Shown piece by piece: positions 53,084-62,715 of a stretch of 64,000 nt of DNA. Origin of the DNA: Symbiodinium natans. Its lineage: Eukaryota > Sar > Dinophyceae > Suessiales > Symbiodiniaceae. The notes below the pieces were generated by a model, which made no database searches, was not told the origin of the DNA, and was given only the letters and a program-made list of their open reading frames with translations. The stretch lies in the NCBI GenBank assembly GCA_905221605.1, contig CAJNDS010002172.1:37501-101500 (forward strand), read 5' to 3'. The position numbers and the translations under genes were made by a program. Numbering within the stretch: the stretch's first letter is position 1; each line of letters begins with the position of its first letter.

Positions 53084-53239
53084 CCAGAACAACATGGTAG
53101 GAAGTTGGGGGACCGAAGCACTGAGGGCGTAGGGGATGGAAGGCGGCTTGGGCTTGAGAGGTTAGGGCTTAGGGGGTTTGGGGTTTAGGGTTTAGGGTTT
53201 AGGGTTTAGGGTTTAGGATTTTTATGCATTAGGGGCTCC

Positions 53240-53306
53240 GACATATTCATGCACTTGCAACGAGGCACCCCTCTCGCCGATCTCGTTCGAGTTGATATCC
53301 AGCCGC
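53240..53306 (-). CDS. Single leucine-rich-repeat exon
   Basis: Between CAGTGAG|G and TTGCAA|GTGCAT the minus strand reads TLQRLDINSNEIGERGASLQ, a full LRR core with L-x-x-L-x-I-x-x-N-x-I-x-x-x-G-A-x-x-L. Both splice sites fit the rule seen elsewhere in the window. Confidence 0.65.
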
Positions 53307-53764
53307 TGCAATGTCCTCACTGGGGTTGAGGGTTCAGGGTTGAGGGTTTAGGGTTTAGGCCCCAGTGTTTAGGGTCGAGGGTTTAACCACGAAAGCAGCT
53401 GAGGGCCCCTAAACCCTAAACCCTGAACCCCTAAACTGTACACCTACACACGCTCTAAACCCCTACAAACCCTACAAACCTTGCAAACCCTATAAACCTA
53501 ACCCTAAACCCTGAACCCTAAACACTAAACCTGACAATACAGGTTCAGGCCAGGGCATGCCTGGGAGCATCAACTTACTTTCGAAGCCCCCCCCCCCCCA
53601 GCCTTTGAACCCGAGACCCGAAAGTAAGGGGGTCCCTCCCCCCACCCCAGAACCCCCTCCCCAAACCCTAAACCCTAAGCCCCAAACCCTAAACCCTAAA
53701 CCCCAAACCCTAAACTCTAAACCCTACACCCCGACCCCCTCCCAAAAAACAAATGGGGGTCCCG

Positions 53765-53822
53765 TTGCTCGCCAATGCCTCTGAGAGGGCAATCGCCCCC
53801 CTCTTGCCCATGTCTGCCCTGG
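53765..53822 (-). CDS. Single leucine-rich-repeat exon
   Basis: After GCCCCAG|G the minus strand reads ADMGKRGAIALSEALASNG, the G-x-x-x-x-G-A-x-x-L-x-x-A-L-x-x-N half of an LRR. Confidence 0.55.
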
Positions 53823-54607
53823 GGCCGCCACAAAAGTGGGTTTAGGGTTTAGGGTTGAGGGTTGAGGGTTGAGGGTTGAGGGTTTAGGGTTTAGGGTTTA
53901 GGGTTTAGGGCTTAGGGTTTAGGGTTTAGGGTTTAGGGTTTAGGGTTTAGGGTTTGCGTTTTGGGTTTTGGGTTTAGGGTTCATGGTTTTGGGCTCACTA
54001 AGGGCTGGGACTAGGGTTCAGATGTCATGGTTTTCGCGCCTGGTTGCACAAGCCATGTCAGACCGGGCTTAGGGTTTGAGGTGTATACAGGGTTGAGGAT
54101 TCAGGGCTTCTGGGAGCCTTGCCCCTAGACCAAACCAGCTGGTTCAGGGGGTTTAGCGGGTTTAGGGCCTAAAGCCCTAAACCCTAAACCCTAAACCCTA
54201 AACCCTAAACCCTAAACCCTAAACCCTAAACCCTAAACCCCTGGCTTGGGTGGCTTAGGGAGCTTGGGGGGGGGGAGGTTTAGGAGGCTTTAGGGGGTGG
54301 AGGGGGGGCGGGGGGGGTTTTCGGGCTCAGGGTTGAGATTCTTTCCTGAAAAAGGCCCAACAAACTCACATGCCCACCGAGCTCCGAAAATGAGGGCATC
54401 GAGGTCTCGGATTTAGGGCTCTTGAGGTTTCGGGTTTAGGGTTGAAGGTTTGGGGTTAAGGGTGAATCTGAAGTTTCCGGTTTTGCGTAGGAATCAGGGT
54501 TGATTTAGGTTCGAACCCTCAAGCCTGCACCCTGAATTTATGGTTTTCGGGGGGTGTGGGTGAGTGGGGGGAGGGGGGGGGGAGTTTAGGGTTTAGGCAG
54601 GCAGCGA

Positions 54608-54645
54608 TCTCATGACAAGCCCGAGGATGGTCTGATTCTCCTGGC
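54608..54645 (-). CDS. Possible leucine-rich-repeat exon
   Basis: After CTGCCAG|G the minus strand reads ENQTILGLVMRSL, fitting the N-x-T-L-x-x-L part of an LRR. Short and weaker than the others. Confidence 0.35.
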
Positions 54646-55313
54646 AGTTTCAGAAGTCGGGGTCAGGGCTTTGGAGGGCTTTGAGGGGTTTTTAGGGTTT
54701 AGGATTTAGGGTTTAGGGTTTAGGGTTTAGGGTTTAGAGGGCTTTGAAGGGGGGGGCGCAGGGGGTTGGAGGGCAGTGGGAGAAGAGGCTTCAGAGGAGG
54801 TTTAGAGGGCTTAGACCGGGTTTAGAGGGCGTTTAGAGGGCTCGGGGCTTTTTGGGCTTAAAGGGGGTTTAGAGGTTGTAGCGGGTTGAGAATGGGGTTC
54901 GGAGGGCGTAGCAGGTGGTGGGATGATTTGAAGTAGGGTTCATATTGCTTGTACTGCGGACTCGAGCTCGTGAATCATATGAAGGTGAAACAGCTTAGAT
55001 TTAGGGTACATATTCCTTGCATCCCCCAAAGGACACCAAATATATACACTCACCAATATCAAAAAACTTATATACACTCGCCAATGGCAACTTCCTGCGG
55101 TGCCACTGTTTCGTGGGGATAGGGTTTAGGGTTTAGGGCTGTGGGCTTAGAGCTTAGAGTTTAGGGTTTAGGGTGTAGGGCTGTCACAAACTCCCGAATG
55201 TTGTACACTGACCTACCCTCATCCCTAACCCTAAACCCTAAACCCTAAACCCTAAACCCTAAACCCTAAACCCTAAACCCTAAACCCTAAACCCTAAACC
55301 CTAAACCCCACCG

Positions 55314-55355
55314 CCTTCAGTGCTTCTATGAGGATCGAGGCGCCAGTGTCCTCAG
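55314..55355 (-). CDS. Single leucine-rich-repeat exon, short
   Basis: Between GACTGAG|GAC and AAGGCG|GTGGGG the minus strand reads DTGASILIEALKA, the G-A-x-x-L-x-x-A-L half of an LRR. The donor GT runs straight into TTTAGGG-type sequence (GTGGGGTTTAGGG) read on the minus strand. Confidence 0.5.
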
Positions 55356-55800
55356 TCACTTTGGCTTCAGGGCTTAGGGCTTAGGGCCCAGGGCGCTGAA
55401 CTCAGGGCCTTGGGTTTTATAGGGTTTACGAGGAGTTTTTCCCCAATTAGTTAACGGCCCACGTTAAGGGACCATGGAACCACCCTGAGACATGACGTTT
55501 CGGTCACATACGCCGCACTTGCCGGTTTCGACCCAGTAATTGTTCAGGGTTTAGGGTTCAGGGTTTAGAGTATGGGGTTTAGGGTTTAGGGTTTAGGTTT
55601 TAGGGTTTAGGGTCTAGGGTCTAGGGTCTAGGGTTTAGGGTCTAGAACCCAAATGTGAACACCCTGAAGCCCTTGACTCGGAGCCTTCGGACCGTAGAGC
55701 CCTACTTTCAAAACCGTCAAACGCTGAGAGCCTGAAGCCCTAAACCCTAAACCCTATATCCTAAACCCTGAACCCTGAACCCTAAACCCTAGCCCTAAAC

Positions 55801-58800
55801 CCTGATGCCCTGAGGCCACAAAGCCCCAACCCTCAAGCCCTGAAGCCCTTAGTCCCGAACCTTGAAAACCTGGACCCCTAAAACCCTACACGCGAAAATG
55901 TCCCAACAACCTAAAGCCCCAAGAAGCCCTACACACTCAAAACCCAAACCCAGAAAGCCTGACGCTCTGAAACCCTTTGCCAATCAAAACCCCAAAGCCC
56001 TGCAACCTCTCAACCGGAAACCCTGAAACCCCAAAATCCGTGAAAGAAACCACCAAACCCTAAATCGCCTAAACCCTGAGCCCTAAACAACCCCCAAACC
56101 TGAACCCTAAACCCCAAACCCTGACACCCTAAACCCTAAACCATCCTAACCCCCAACCCCCAAACCCCAAACCCTAAACCCTAAACCCTAGACCCCAAAC
56201 CCTAAACCCTAAACCCTAAACCCTAAACCCCAAACCCTAAACCCTAAACCCTAAACCCTACAGAGCCCCACCCCCCACCCCAAAACCCTGGTGTGGCCAT
56301 CCAAAGGTCCGCCAAGGCCGTCCCGCTGAGCTCCAGAAAGCGCACCGGCGCCGGCGTCCTCCGGGACTTCGAGGGTTTAGGGTTTAGGGTTTAGGGTTTA
56401 GGGTTTAGGGTTTAGGGTTTAGGGTTTAGGGTTTAGGGTTTAGGGTTTGGGGTTTGGGGTTTGGGGTTTGGGGTTTGGGGTTTAGGGTTTCGGGTTTCGG
56501 GTTTAGGGTTTAGGGTTTAGGGTTTCGGAAAGCCTTCGAACCCCGAAAACCTCGCCGAAAAGCCCTCCAACCCTAAAACCCCAAACAAAACCCTAAGCCC
56601 TGCAACCAAAAGACCAAAGCCTTAAAACCAGAACGACCTGTGAGCCCAACACCCCAAACCTTAAAGCCCCTCGACCCTTAAAGCCCCAAAATTCTACAGC
56701 ATTTAGGAATGTAGGGATTGGGGTGTGGGGTTTGGGAAACCATACGTGGTGGCTAAACCTCCCGGAGTCCTCAGCAACGCGACGAGGGCCCTCAGCTCCT
56801 GTCTAGGTGAGTGCTGAGGTTAGGCAGGGTCTTGAGTTTAGGGACAAACGGCCAAAACCCTAAACCCTAAACCCCAAACCCTAAGCCCTAAACCCTAAAT
56901 CTGAGCCCTGAACCCTGAACCCTAAACCGAACAGAGCGGCCGGCATCATGACGAAGAGTATCTGTGCAACTTCGAAAAGCAAAAAAAGACGGGCAGGCGA
57001 GCGTTTAGGCCCAAGCTTTGGGCTCTTGGCGAAAAGGCGCTTGGAGTAGAGGGCTTAGGGTTTAGGTGTAAGAGAAAACGGCTTAGAGCTTAGGATAGTT
57101 AGGGTGTGATGCTTTTGGGGCTTCAGGCTTCGGGGTATCTGGGCTTCGAGGGTAGGCCACGATCTCCAAGCCGTTGAGCCCGCGACCCTAAACCCGTTCC
57201 TTGTTCATTCCGCTTCTCCGGTTCATGCGGTTAGGGTTTCTGGTGTGGCTTAGGGTTTAGGGTTTAGGGTTTCGGGCTTCGGGTTTAGGGTTTAGGGGGG
57301 CTCAGGCCTAACTCTGGGTCCGAGTATCCGGAAACCCAAAACCCCTCCACCGTAAAGAGGGGGAATAAGGGCCTACTCTTGGTCCTAGCACATGGATCTA
57401 GGAAGGGAGAATTGGAGAACCAGCCATAACCCTGACCATAAACCCTAAATCCGAACAGGGTGTAGGGGGGTCGAGGTTTCTGGTCAACAGCCTTGCCAGG
57501 AAGGTGGGAGGATGAAACCCTGAACCCAAACCCTACACCCTGCACCCTACACCCTACACCCTAACCCTAAACCCTAAACCCTAAACCCGAAAACCTAAAC
57601 CCTAAACCCTAAACCCTAAACCCTAAACCCTAAACCCTAAACCCTAAACCCTAAACCCTGAACCCTGAACCCTGAACCCTAAGGAGGAGGCAGTCCTTCT
57701 CCGGCATGAAGCCCTGAATTTGTAGAGAGCCAGTAGATGCCTCCTTGGTTGCTGCTGGCATTTTGCCGGGTTTAGGGTTTAGGGTTTAGGGTTTAGGGTT
57801 TAGGGTTTAGGGTTTAGGGTTTAGGGCTTAGGGCTTAGGGCTTAGGGCTTAGGGCTTAGGGCTTAGGGCTTAGGGTTCAAACTACGACAGCCACCACAAT
57901 ACCAGCGATTGGCGGCACATGCGAACCCCTAACCCCCAAATCCTGACACCCTTAAAGCCCCACAACCCTGTCTCCCCCATGCCCCAGAAACCACTGAACA
58001 CCTTTAGACACTTGCTATGCTGTTATATTCTGGTATTATACTCTACTTGGGATGTTCCCCCTTATACTAACAGTCCTTAATAGGGATTGTAGTACCCTTG
58101 CTAGAATCCCTAAAACAACGACTGGTAGTACAAGGGGGAACATCCGAATAGATTAACTTAATGCACCATTGATAGAATATGATCATCTGTCTATATTATC
58201 ATGTTGCTATGGCTCGGCTCATGATCCTTGGTGTTTGGGTGTAGGAGTCCCCTCCGTTTAGGGTTTAGGGTTTAGGGTTTAGGGTTTAGGGTTTAGGGTT
58301 TAGGGTTTAGGGTTTAGGGGCTCAGGGTTTCGGGTTTAGGGTTTAAGGCTTAGTGTTTAGGATAACTCAGGCGTAGCGGCGTAGTTCCAAAACGTCTGGT
58401 GATGGCCGGCCACATGAGCTGGGGCTTCCTGCGCTAGCCCGAGACCCTAAACCCTAAACCCGAAACCCAAAACTCCGAAACTCTTCAACTCCGAAACTGG
58501 AAATGAAAGGAAGGGTGTTAGGCTTGCCATGGTTTTGGCTAGGGTGCTCCCCGCTCTAGCACATTGCTAACACAAGAAGTAAGTGCGATGCATTCTTACC
58601 CAGGTTGGAGAGGGCTCCTTTTGTTCTGGAGTTCTTGAGGATTATAAGAGGGTTTAGGGTTTAGGGTTTAGGGCTTAGGGTTTAGGGTTTAGGGTTTAGG
58701 GTTTAGGGCATGTAACCCAAGAATCCCTACTACTAAGGTTCCCTAGGTACCTACCCCCCATGAACTCAGAAGTTATGAGGTTTTGCACTGAAGTGGGCCA

Positions 58801-58830
58801 CAATCATGGCTTGGGGCTTAGGGTTTAGGG
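55801..58830. repeat. Telomere-like mosaic
   Basis: Degenerate CCCTAAA-like text fills 55800-56160, then arrays at 56160-56265, 56373-56525 (TTTAGGG to TTTGGGG and back), 56855-56930, 57240-57300, 57540-57685, 57768-57875 (TTTAGGG into CTTAGGG), 58255-58345 and 58655-58710. At 56340-56300 a minus-strand DAGAGALSGA may be another LRR half-exon. 57700-57765 and 58360-58440 are unique islands without recognised coding. Confidence 0.92.
58049..58145. mobile_element. Inverted-repeat element, family A, copy 2
   Basis: GGATGTTCCCCCTT is perfectly inverted at the right end (AAGGGGGAACATCC); after one mismatch the repeat continues for TAC. The 97-bp element matches 528-622. Confidence 0.75.
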
Positions 58831-58831
58831 T

Positions 58832-59490
58832 TCAAGGTCGCCTCGACCCACCCTGCAGTTGGCACACCTGGACCCCGACCTCCGCCGCGTTCTGCATGGA
58901 GCCGAGCAGCCCAACATAGATGCCGCTCGGGGAGTCTTGGAAGACCAACCCACCCAGGACTTTCTGAACATGGAATGTCCTGTGGTAAATTTCGAGCGTC
59001 TTGTAAAGGGCCGTCATCGTGTCTTTCATCTTAGAAACGCTCTCCCTCGCATCTTTCAACGCATCGCTGCTCGAGGCTTGGAGGTCCAGATGACCGTGCA
59101 AATTGCAACTGCGTCTGCTTCGAGAGCAGCGCCAACGCAGTCACGCTGAAGTGCAAAGCTTCTGGTATTGTTTGCGTCGAGTTCTTGTTTCGGAACCCTG
59201 CGCGAAGCAAATATCAATCGAGAACCATCATTGTACTTCCGGCTCGCCGTCGTGGACATCGCAATCATCGCGTTGAAATTCGAGACCTTGTTCTGGTCCA
59301 CAAGGTTGTCGCCCTTGAAGCGCGTGCGCTCATTGTCAAAATGGTCAACTGCTGATGTCCCGATGGGTGCCGGCGCAATGCCCAGATTTTTGCGTTTGCG
59401 TCTGTGGTTTCTGCGGGCGACAGTCCGGTGACTTGTGCGAAAAAAGTCTGTTACGTTCGTTCCTGGAGGCGGAGATGGTCCAGTTGCCAT
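58832..59490 (-). pseudogene. Spliced-leader-tagged processed retrogene, unidentified protein
   Basis: The ATG at 59490 lies 44 nt downstream of an exact spliced-leader exon with no AG acceptor needed between them. The frame encodes MATGPSPPPGTNVTDFF, then a basic stretch (RNHRRKRKNLG), and NKVSNFNAMIAMSTTASRKY. Near 59100 it shifts to another frame: LHGHLDLQASSSDALKDARE, VSKMKDTMTALYKTLEIYHR, SPSGIYVGLLGSMQNAAEVG. The shift, the lack of visible introns and the telomere repeats abutting both sides suggest a processed cDNA inserted into a telomere-like array and then damaged. I do not recognise the family; the second part is helical. The frameshift could instead be a short unrecognised intron. 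Confidence 0.6.
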
Positions 59491-59533
59491 GGGTTCTAAA
59501 GGAGGAATGGGAAAGCACCAAGAGTTGGTAATA

Positions 59534-59554
59534 CTTGAGCCAAAATGGCTACGG
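59534..59554 (-). other. Relict dinoflagellate spliced-leader exon
   Basis: Read on the minus strand, 21 consecutive bases match the dinoflagellate spliced-leader exon as I know it, from CCGTAGCC to GGCTCAAG. It is followed by TATTACCAACTC rather than the GGTA.. expected of a spliced-leader RNA gene, and 44 nt later by an ATG and a protein-like frame. On its 5' side it touches CCCTAAA directly. This is the signature of a trans-spliced mRNA reverse-transcribed back into the genome. Confidence 0.9.
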
Positions 59555-59620
59555 TTTAGGGTTCAGGGTTCAGGGTTCAGGGTTCAGGGTTTTGGGTTTA
59601 GGGTTTAGGGTTTCGGGTCT
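59555..59620. repeat. Telomere-like array (TTCAGGG then TTTAGGG)
   Basis: About four TTCAGGG units followed by TTTAGGG; it forms the 5' boundary of the retrogene. Confidence 0.93.
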
Positions 59621-59713
59621 CAACTTCAAGGCATTCCGTCCCCTTTCCAACCCCGCTCCTCCACGCGAATAAGCTCACTGCAGCCTGGCGCAGAGTGGAT
59701 CAGAGGCAAGGAC

Positions 59714-59854
59714 ACTTGGAGGTTCATGGTACTTATTAACCACTTATTACTGCACTTGTAAGCCACGAAAAACGCTTGAAGTGCCCTAACAGGATTACAA
59801 GTACAAATATGAGTACAGTTGTACTTGGTTAAGAAGTACCATGAACCTCCAAGT
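59714..59854. mobile_element. Inverted-repeat element, family B
   Basis: The first 21 bases (ACTTGGAGGTTC..GGTACTT) are perfectly inverted at the right end, and the match continues after one mismatch through TTAACCA. The 141-bp element has no coding capacity. A degraded relative lies at about 62815-62948, ending GTGAACCTCCAAGTA, with CCCTAAA repeats inserted before that end. Confidence 0.85.
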
Positions 59855-60164
59855 ACGCCTTCAAGGAGTCAACGAGTGGGATAGTAAGGTATGGGGTAAC
59901 CCAGATCTACCCCAAGATCGTAGAATCATTCTAGGAACCTCCAATGAAGGAGCCTCCGAAAAAGGTGCCCAGAATTTGGGAGTCGCCCATGTATAGAGAA
60001 TACACTTGTAGGGTTGTAAGCGAAGTGTGCAAGTACAAGCACAGAGGGGCAGCCCCGCCCCCCCTGACCCCCCCCCCTCCCCAATGCAAACCATGGGTGA
60101 CGATGAGAAGCTTTTGTGCTGCTTCGGTTTTCCGTGGCTTTCCAACGCCGTTCTTTCTTCAGAG

Positions 60165-60293
60165 GGGCGTTTACGATACTAGGGGTACCTTACTGGGGTC
60201 CTCATTACAAAGGGATCCTACTATTTGGGGATCTATACTAGGGGTCCCTAAACCCTAAACCCTAAACCCCAAACCCTATTATCACAAACGCCC
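60165..60293. mobile_element. Inverted-repeat element containing telomere repeats
   Basis: GGGCGTTTACGATA at the left pairs imperfectly with TATTATCACAAACGCCC at the right. The right part of the interior is CCCTAAA repeat, and the left part (GGGGATCTATACTAGGGGTC) is related to 17796-17851. Confidence 0.5.
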
Positions 60294-61230
60294 ATATGTT
60301 CATGCTTACAGGCTTGGACCAAGTCCAAGCGGCGCCTCGGTTGCTTGCTCTTAGGGTTCAGGGTTCAGGGTTCAGGGTTCAGGGTTCAGGGTTCAGGGTT
60401 CAGGGTTCAGGGCTTAGGGTTTAGGGTTTAGGGCTTGGGCTTTGGGGTTTAGGGTTTAGGGTTTAGGGTTTAGGATGCATCTCGGGTTCACCCGAAGCCC
60501 TAACTCCTCAACCATACCTGTGATGTTTGAAGTAAGTCCTTTTGGCGGCAGTGTCAACTTTTTCTCTAATCCTTTCAAGCATTGTTTCTAAGGACCCCTG
60601 CTGACTATAACCAACTAAACAAAAAAGTTATTCCAAGCAAGGCCTAGTAATATGCGGCAGCGCCTACAGCAAAACAGTAACAAACCCCAGACACACGAGC
60701 CAAACCCAAACGCCTGAACCTTCGCTTGTACCCTCCTACCGAAACGACGACCACAGTAAGCAATTTAGGTGCCCATTAAGAACTCCTACTACAATAGAGA
60801 CCCTAAACCCTTTTCCCTAGACCCTAAACCGTTACTGCAAGAGGGAACATCCTACCTCACCCCCAAGTCCGCAAAGAGGTTTAAGGATTAGGGTTTAGGG
60901 TTTAGAGTCGAGTTTAGGGCCTATGGGGTATAGGACCCCTCTTTTAGGCTTCCGAGAGGGTGCGCAGGCCCTTGCCTCTGAACCCAAACCCTGAATGCTG
61001 GCCTGCAACGGGGCATTCGATTGGCAGCATTACCTCAGGTGTCGGGCGCGGGGCTCTCAGGAGGGTTTAAGTGGCAAAGTTCCGACTTGATCCTTAGGGG
61101 AGTAGTGCCCCCAACCTCTCATCAACCACACAACCTCGGACCCTTAAACCCAGACCCTAAACCCTACACCCATAGACCCAAAACCGGCACCCAAAACAGG
61201 GAAGTCTCAAGGAACTACAGGGACCCTTAT
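60294..61230. repeat. Telomere-like mosaic and unassigned DNA
   Basis: 60352-60475 is a clean TTCAGGG block followed by TTTAGGG. 60490-60870 is AT-moderate DNA with degenerate CCCTAAA words and no recognised gene. 60885-60920 and 61140-61165 hold short telomere-like words. Confidence 0.8.
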
Positions 61231-61470
61231 AAGGGACCTTAAGGGGTAATATTGAGTAATGGAGGGGCTACTTAGGTATATAGGGACTATAGACGGTAAG
61301 GGGTTGTATGGGGGTTTCCAACAACAGTTGTATCCTTTTGGGGGGTCCCTTTAAGGGGATGTTGGGGGTATAAAAGGGTGCCCCCCACCCGCCCTTTGGA
61401 ATCTTTGGAAATACCCATATGGAGGAATAAGATTAAGAGTCCCTTCTAGGGGTCCCTCCCTATATATCCC
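61231..61470. mobile_element. Inverted-repeat element, family E, related sequence
   Basis: GGGGTCCCTTTAAGGGGATG and GGGGGTATAAAAGGGTGCCCC (split by TT) match the family E core at 48920-48975. 61205-61320 has further short palindromic G-rich text. Boundaries are not defined. Confidence 0.45.
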
Positions 61471-61497
61471 GTAAAAGTATTTAAAATGACGGTGCAC

Positions 61498-61905
61498 CCA
61501 TAAGGACGTCGAACGGGCCCGCGAAGCAACTGGGCAGGGCACGAGGGCAAAACCAACATGCAGTACTTCGTCAGTAGCTTCCTTTGCCGCAGCAGGGCAA
61601 GAAATGTCCCCACGTGCTTTTTAAAGCCCAGGACGTTTTCCGGCGCACAGTACAGCGGCTGGCTGTGTTGGATAGCATCTAACATCTTCCCAATGATCTT
61701 CGCACGAGGATCCGCAAAGGCGAGCTTCTTGCCCTGCGAAGAGAAGGGTTGACATGGAAATCCGACTCCACGAAGGTGGCAGCGAGGACGAAGGCCTCCG
61801 CAGCATGTCGGTGAAGACGACAGATGGTTTGAAGTTGGCTTCTACGAAGGCGCGGGCTGCAGCGTCGATCTCGGACAGCCGCGAACTTGCCAGCTCTTAG
61901 CGGGG
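61498..61905 (-). pseudogene. C5 cytosine DNA methyltransferase, catalytic exon with a frameshift
   Basis: Upstream on the minus strand the exon reads LSEIDAAARAFVEANFKPSV then VFTDMLRRPSSSLPP. The frame then changes by one base and continues GVGFPCQPFSSQGKKLAFAD, PRAKIIGKMLDAIQHSQPL and APENVLGFKKHVGTFLALLR. GFPCQPFSxQG is motif IV with the catalytic Cys that attacks C6 of cytosine; PENVLGF is the ENV motif VI; GPVRRPYG is a motif VIII-like end before a GT donor at 61497. The indel lies at about 61765-61775. The C-terminal exon (motif X) may be the one at 52899-52517, over 8 kb downstream. A small island at about 62215-62160 (GCQPANAGSEPDIIAFDQ) could be a further upstream exon. The frameshift makes activity doubtful unless it is an assembly error. 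Confidence 0.65.
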
Positions 61906-62340
61906 AATTCGGGAAGTAGGGTTTTGGGTTGGGTTTAGGGTTTAGGGTTTAGGGTTTGGGGTTTAGGGTTCAGGGTTCAGGGTTCAGGGTTCAGGGTTCA
62001 GGGTTCAGGGTTCAGGGTTCAGGGTTCAGGGTTCAGGGTTCAGGGTTTAGGGTTTAGGGTTTAGGGTTTAGGGTTTAGGGTTTAGGGTTTAGGGTTTAGG
62101 GTTTAGGGTTTAGGGTCTAGAGCTTAGGGTTAAGAATTAGGGTTTAGGGTTTAGGGTTTCGGGTGCCTGGTCGAAGGCGATGATATCCGGCTCACTTCCC
62201 GCGTTCGCGGGCTGGCAGCCGGTAACCTTCCCAAGCGGATTTAGGGTTTAGGGTTTAGGGTTTAGGGCTAGGGTCTAGGGTTTAGGGTTCAGGGCAGTTT
62301 AGGGCGGGTGGCAAACGGAAGCGCGTTTTGTGACCGCGCA
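61906..62340. repeat. Telomere-like arrays with a TTCAGGG block
   Basis: TTTAGGG, then about 11 clean TTCAGGG units (61968-62045), then over ten TTTAGGG units to 62115, and further blocks at 62135-62160 and 62238-62295. Confidence 0.97.
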
Positions 62341-62534
62341 TTATGGTCTGCAGACCTACCCACCCCAAGACCGCCCACTTACAACTCGGTAATGCTTTCT
62401 TTTCTTACAAAACAACATGTACTTGCTTGCAAGATGCTTTTGACGAACCTGATATGACACCTCATTCACTCGGTCACTGGGACACTCGCAACACCTGGGT
62501 CACTTGGGACACTTGTGTCACGTCCAGCCTTACA
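62341..62534. other. Unique island, no supported gene
   Basis: Contains G(G/T)CAC(T)..GGGACAC words repeated three times (62475-62520). One plus-strand frame spans it but shows no domain. Confidence 0.35.
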
Positions 62535-62715
62535 AGGTTTAGGGTTTAGGGTTAGGGTTTAGGGTTTAGGGTTTAGGGTTTAGGGTTTAGGGTCTGGGGT
62601 TTAGGGTTTAGGGTTTAGGGTTTAGGGTTTAGGGTTTAGGGTTTAGGGTTTAGGGTTTAGGGTTTAGGGTTTAGGGTTTAGGGTTTAGGGTTTAGGGTTT
62701 AGGGTTTAGGGTTTG
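62535..62715. repeat. TTTAGGG telomere-like array
   Basis: Over 20 almost perfect TTTAGGG units. Confidence 0.98.

Larger units (their letters stand above)
53084..55800. repeat. Telomere-like mosaic
   Basis: TTTAGGG or CCCTAAA blocks at 53180-53220, 53400-53540, 53655-53730, 53838-53955, 54170-54242, 54690-54735, 55115-55180, 55222-55310, 55545-55645 and 55738-55800, with orientation changes. GGGTTGA and TCTAGGG variants form small homogeneous blocks. 54960-55085 repeats AAAGGACACCAA..ATACACTCACCAAT, which recurs at 63905-63970. Confidence 0.93.

Noticed and set aside
53557-53784. Plus-strand frame rich in LNPKPQTLNP
   Set aside because: Translation of CCCTAAACC repeats; such peptides appear wherever the array is read in that frame.
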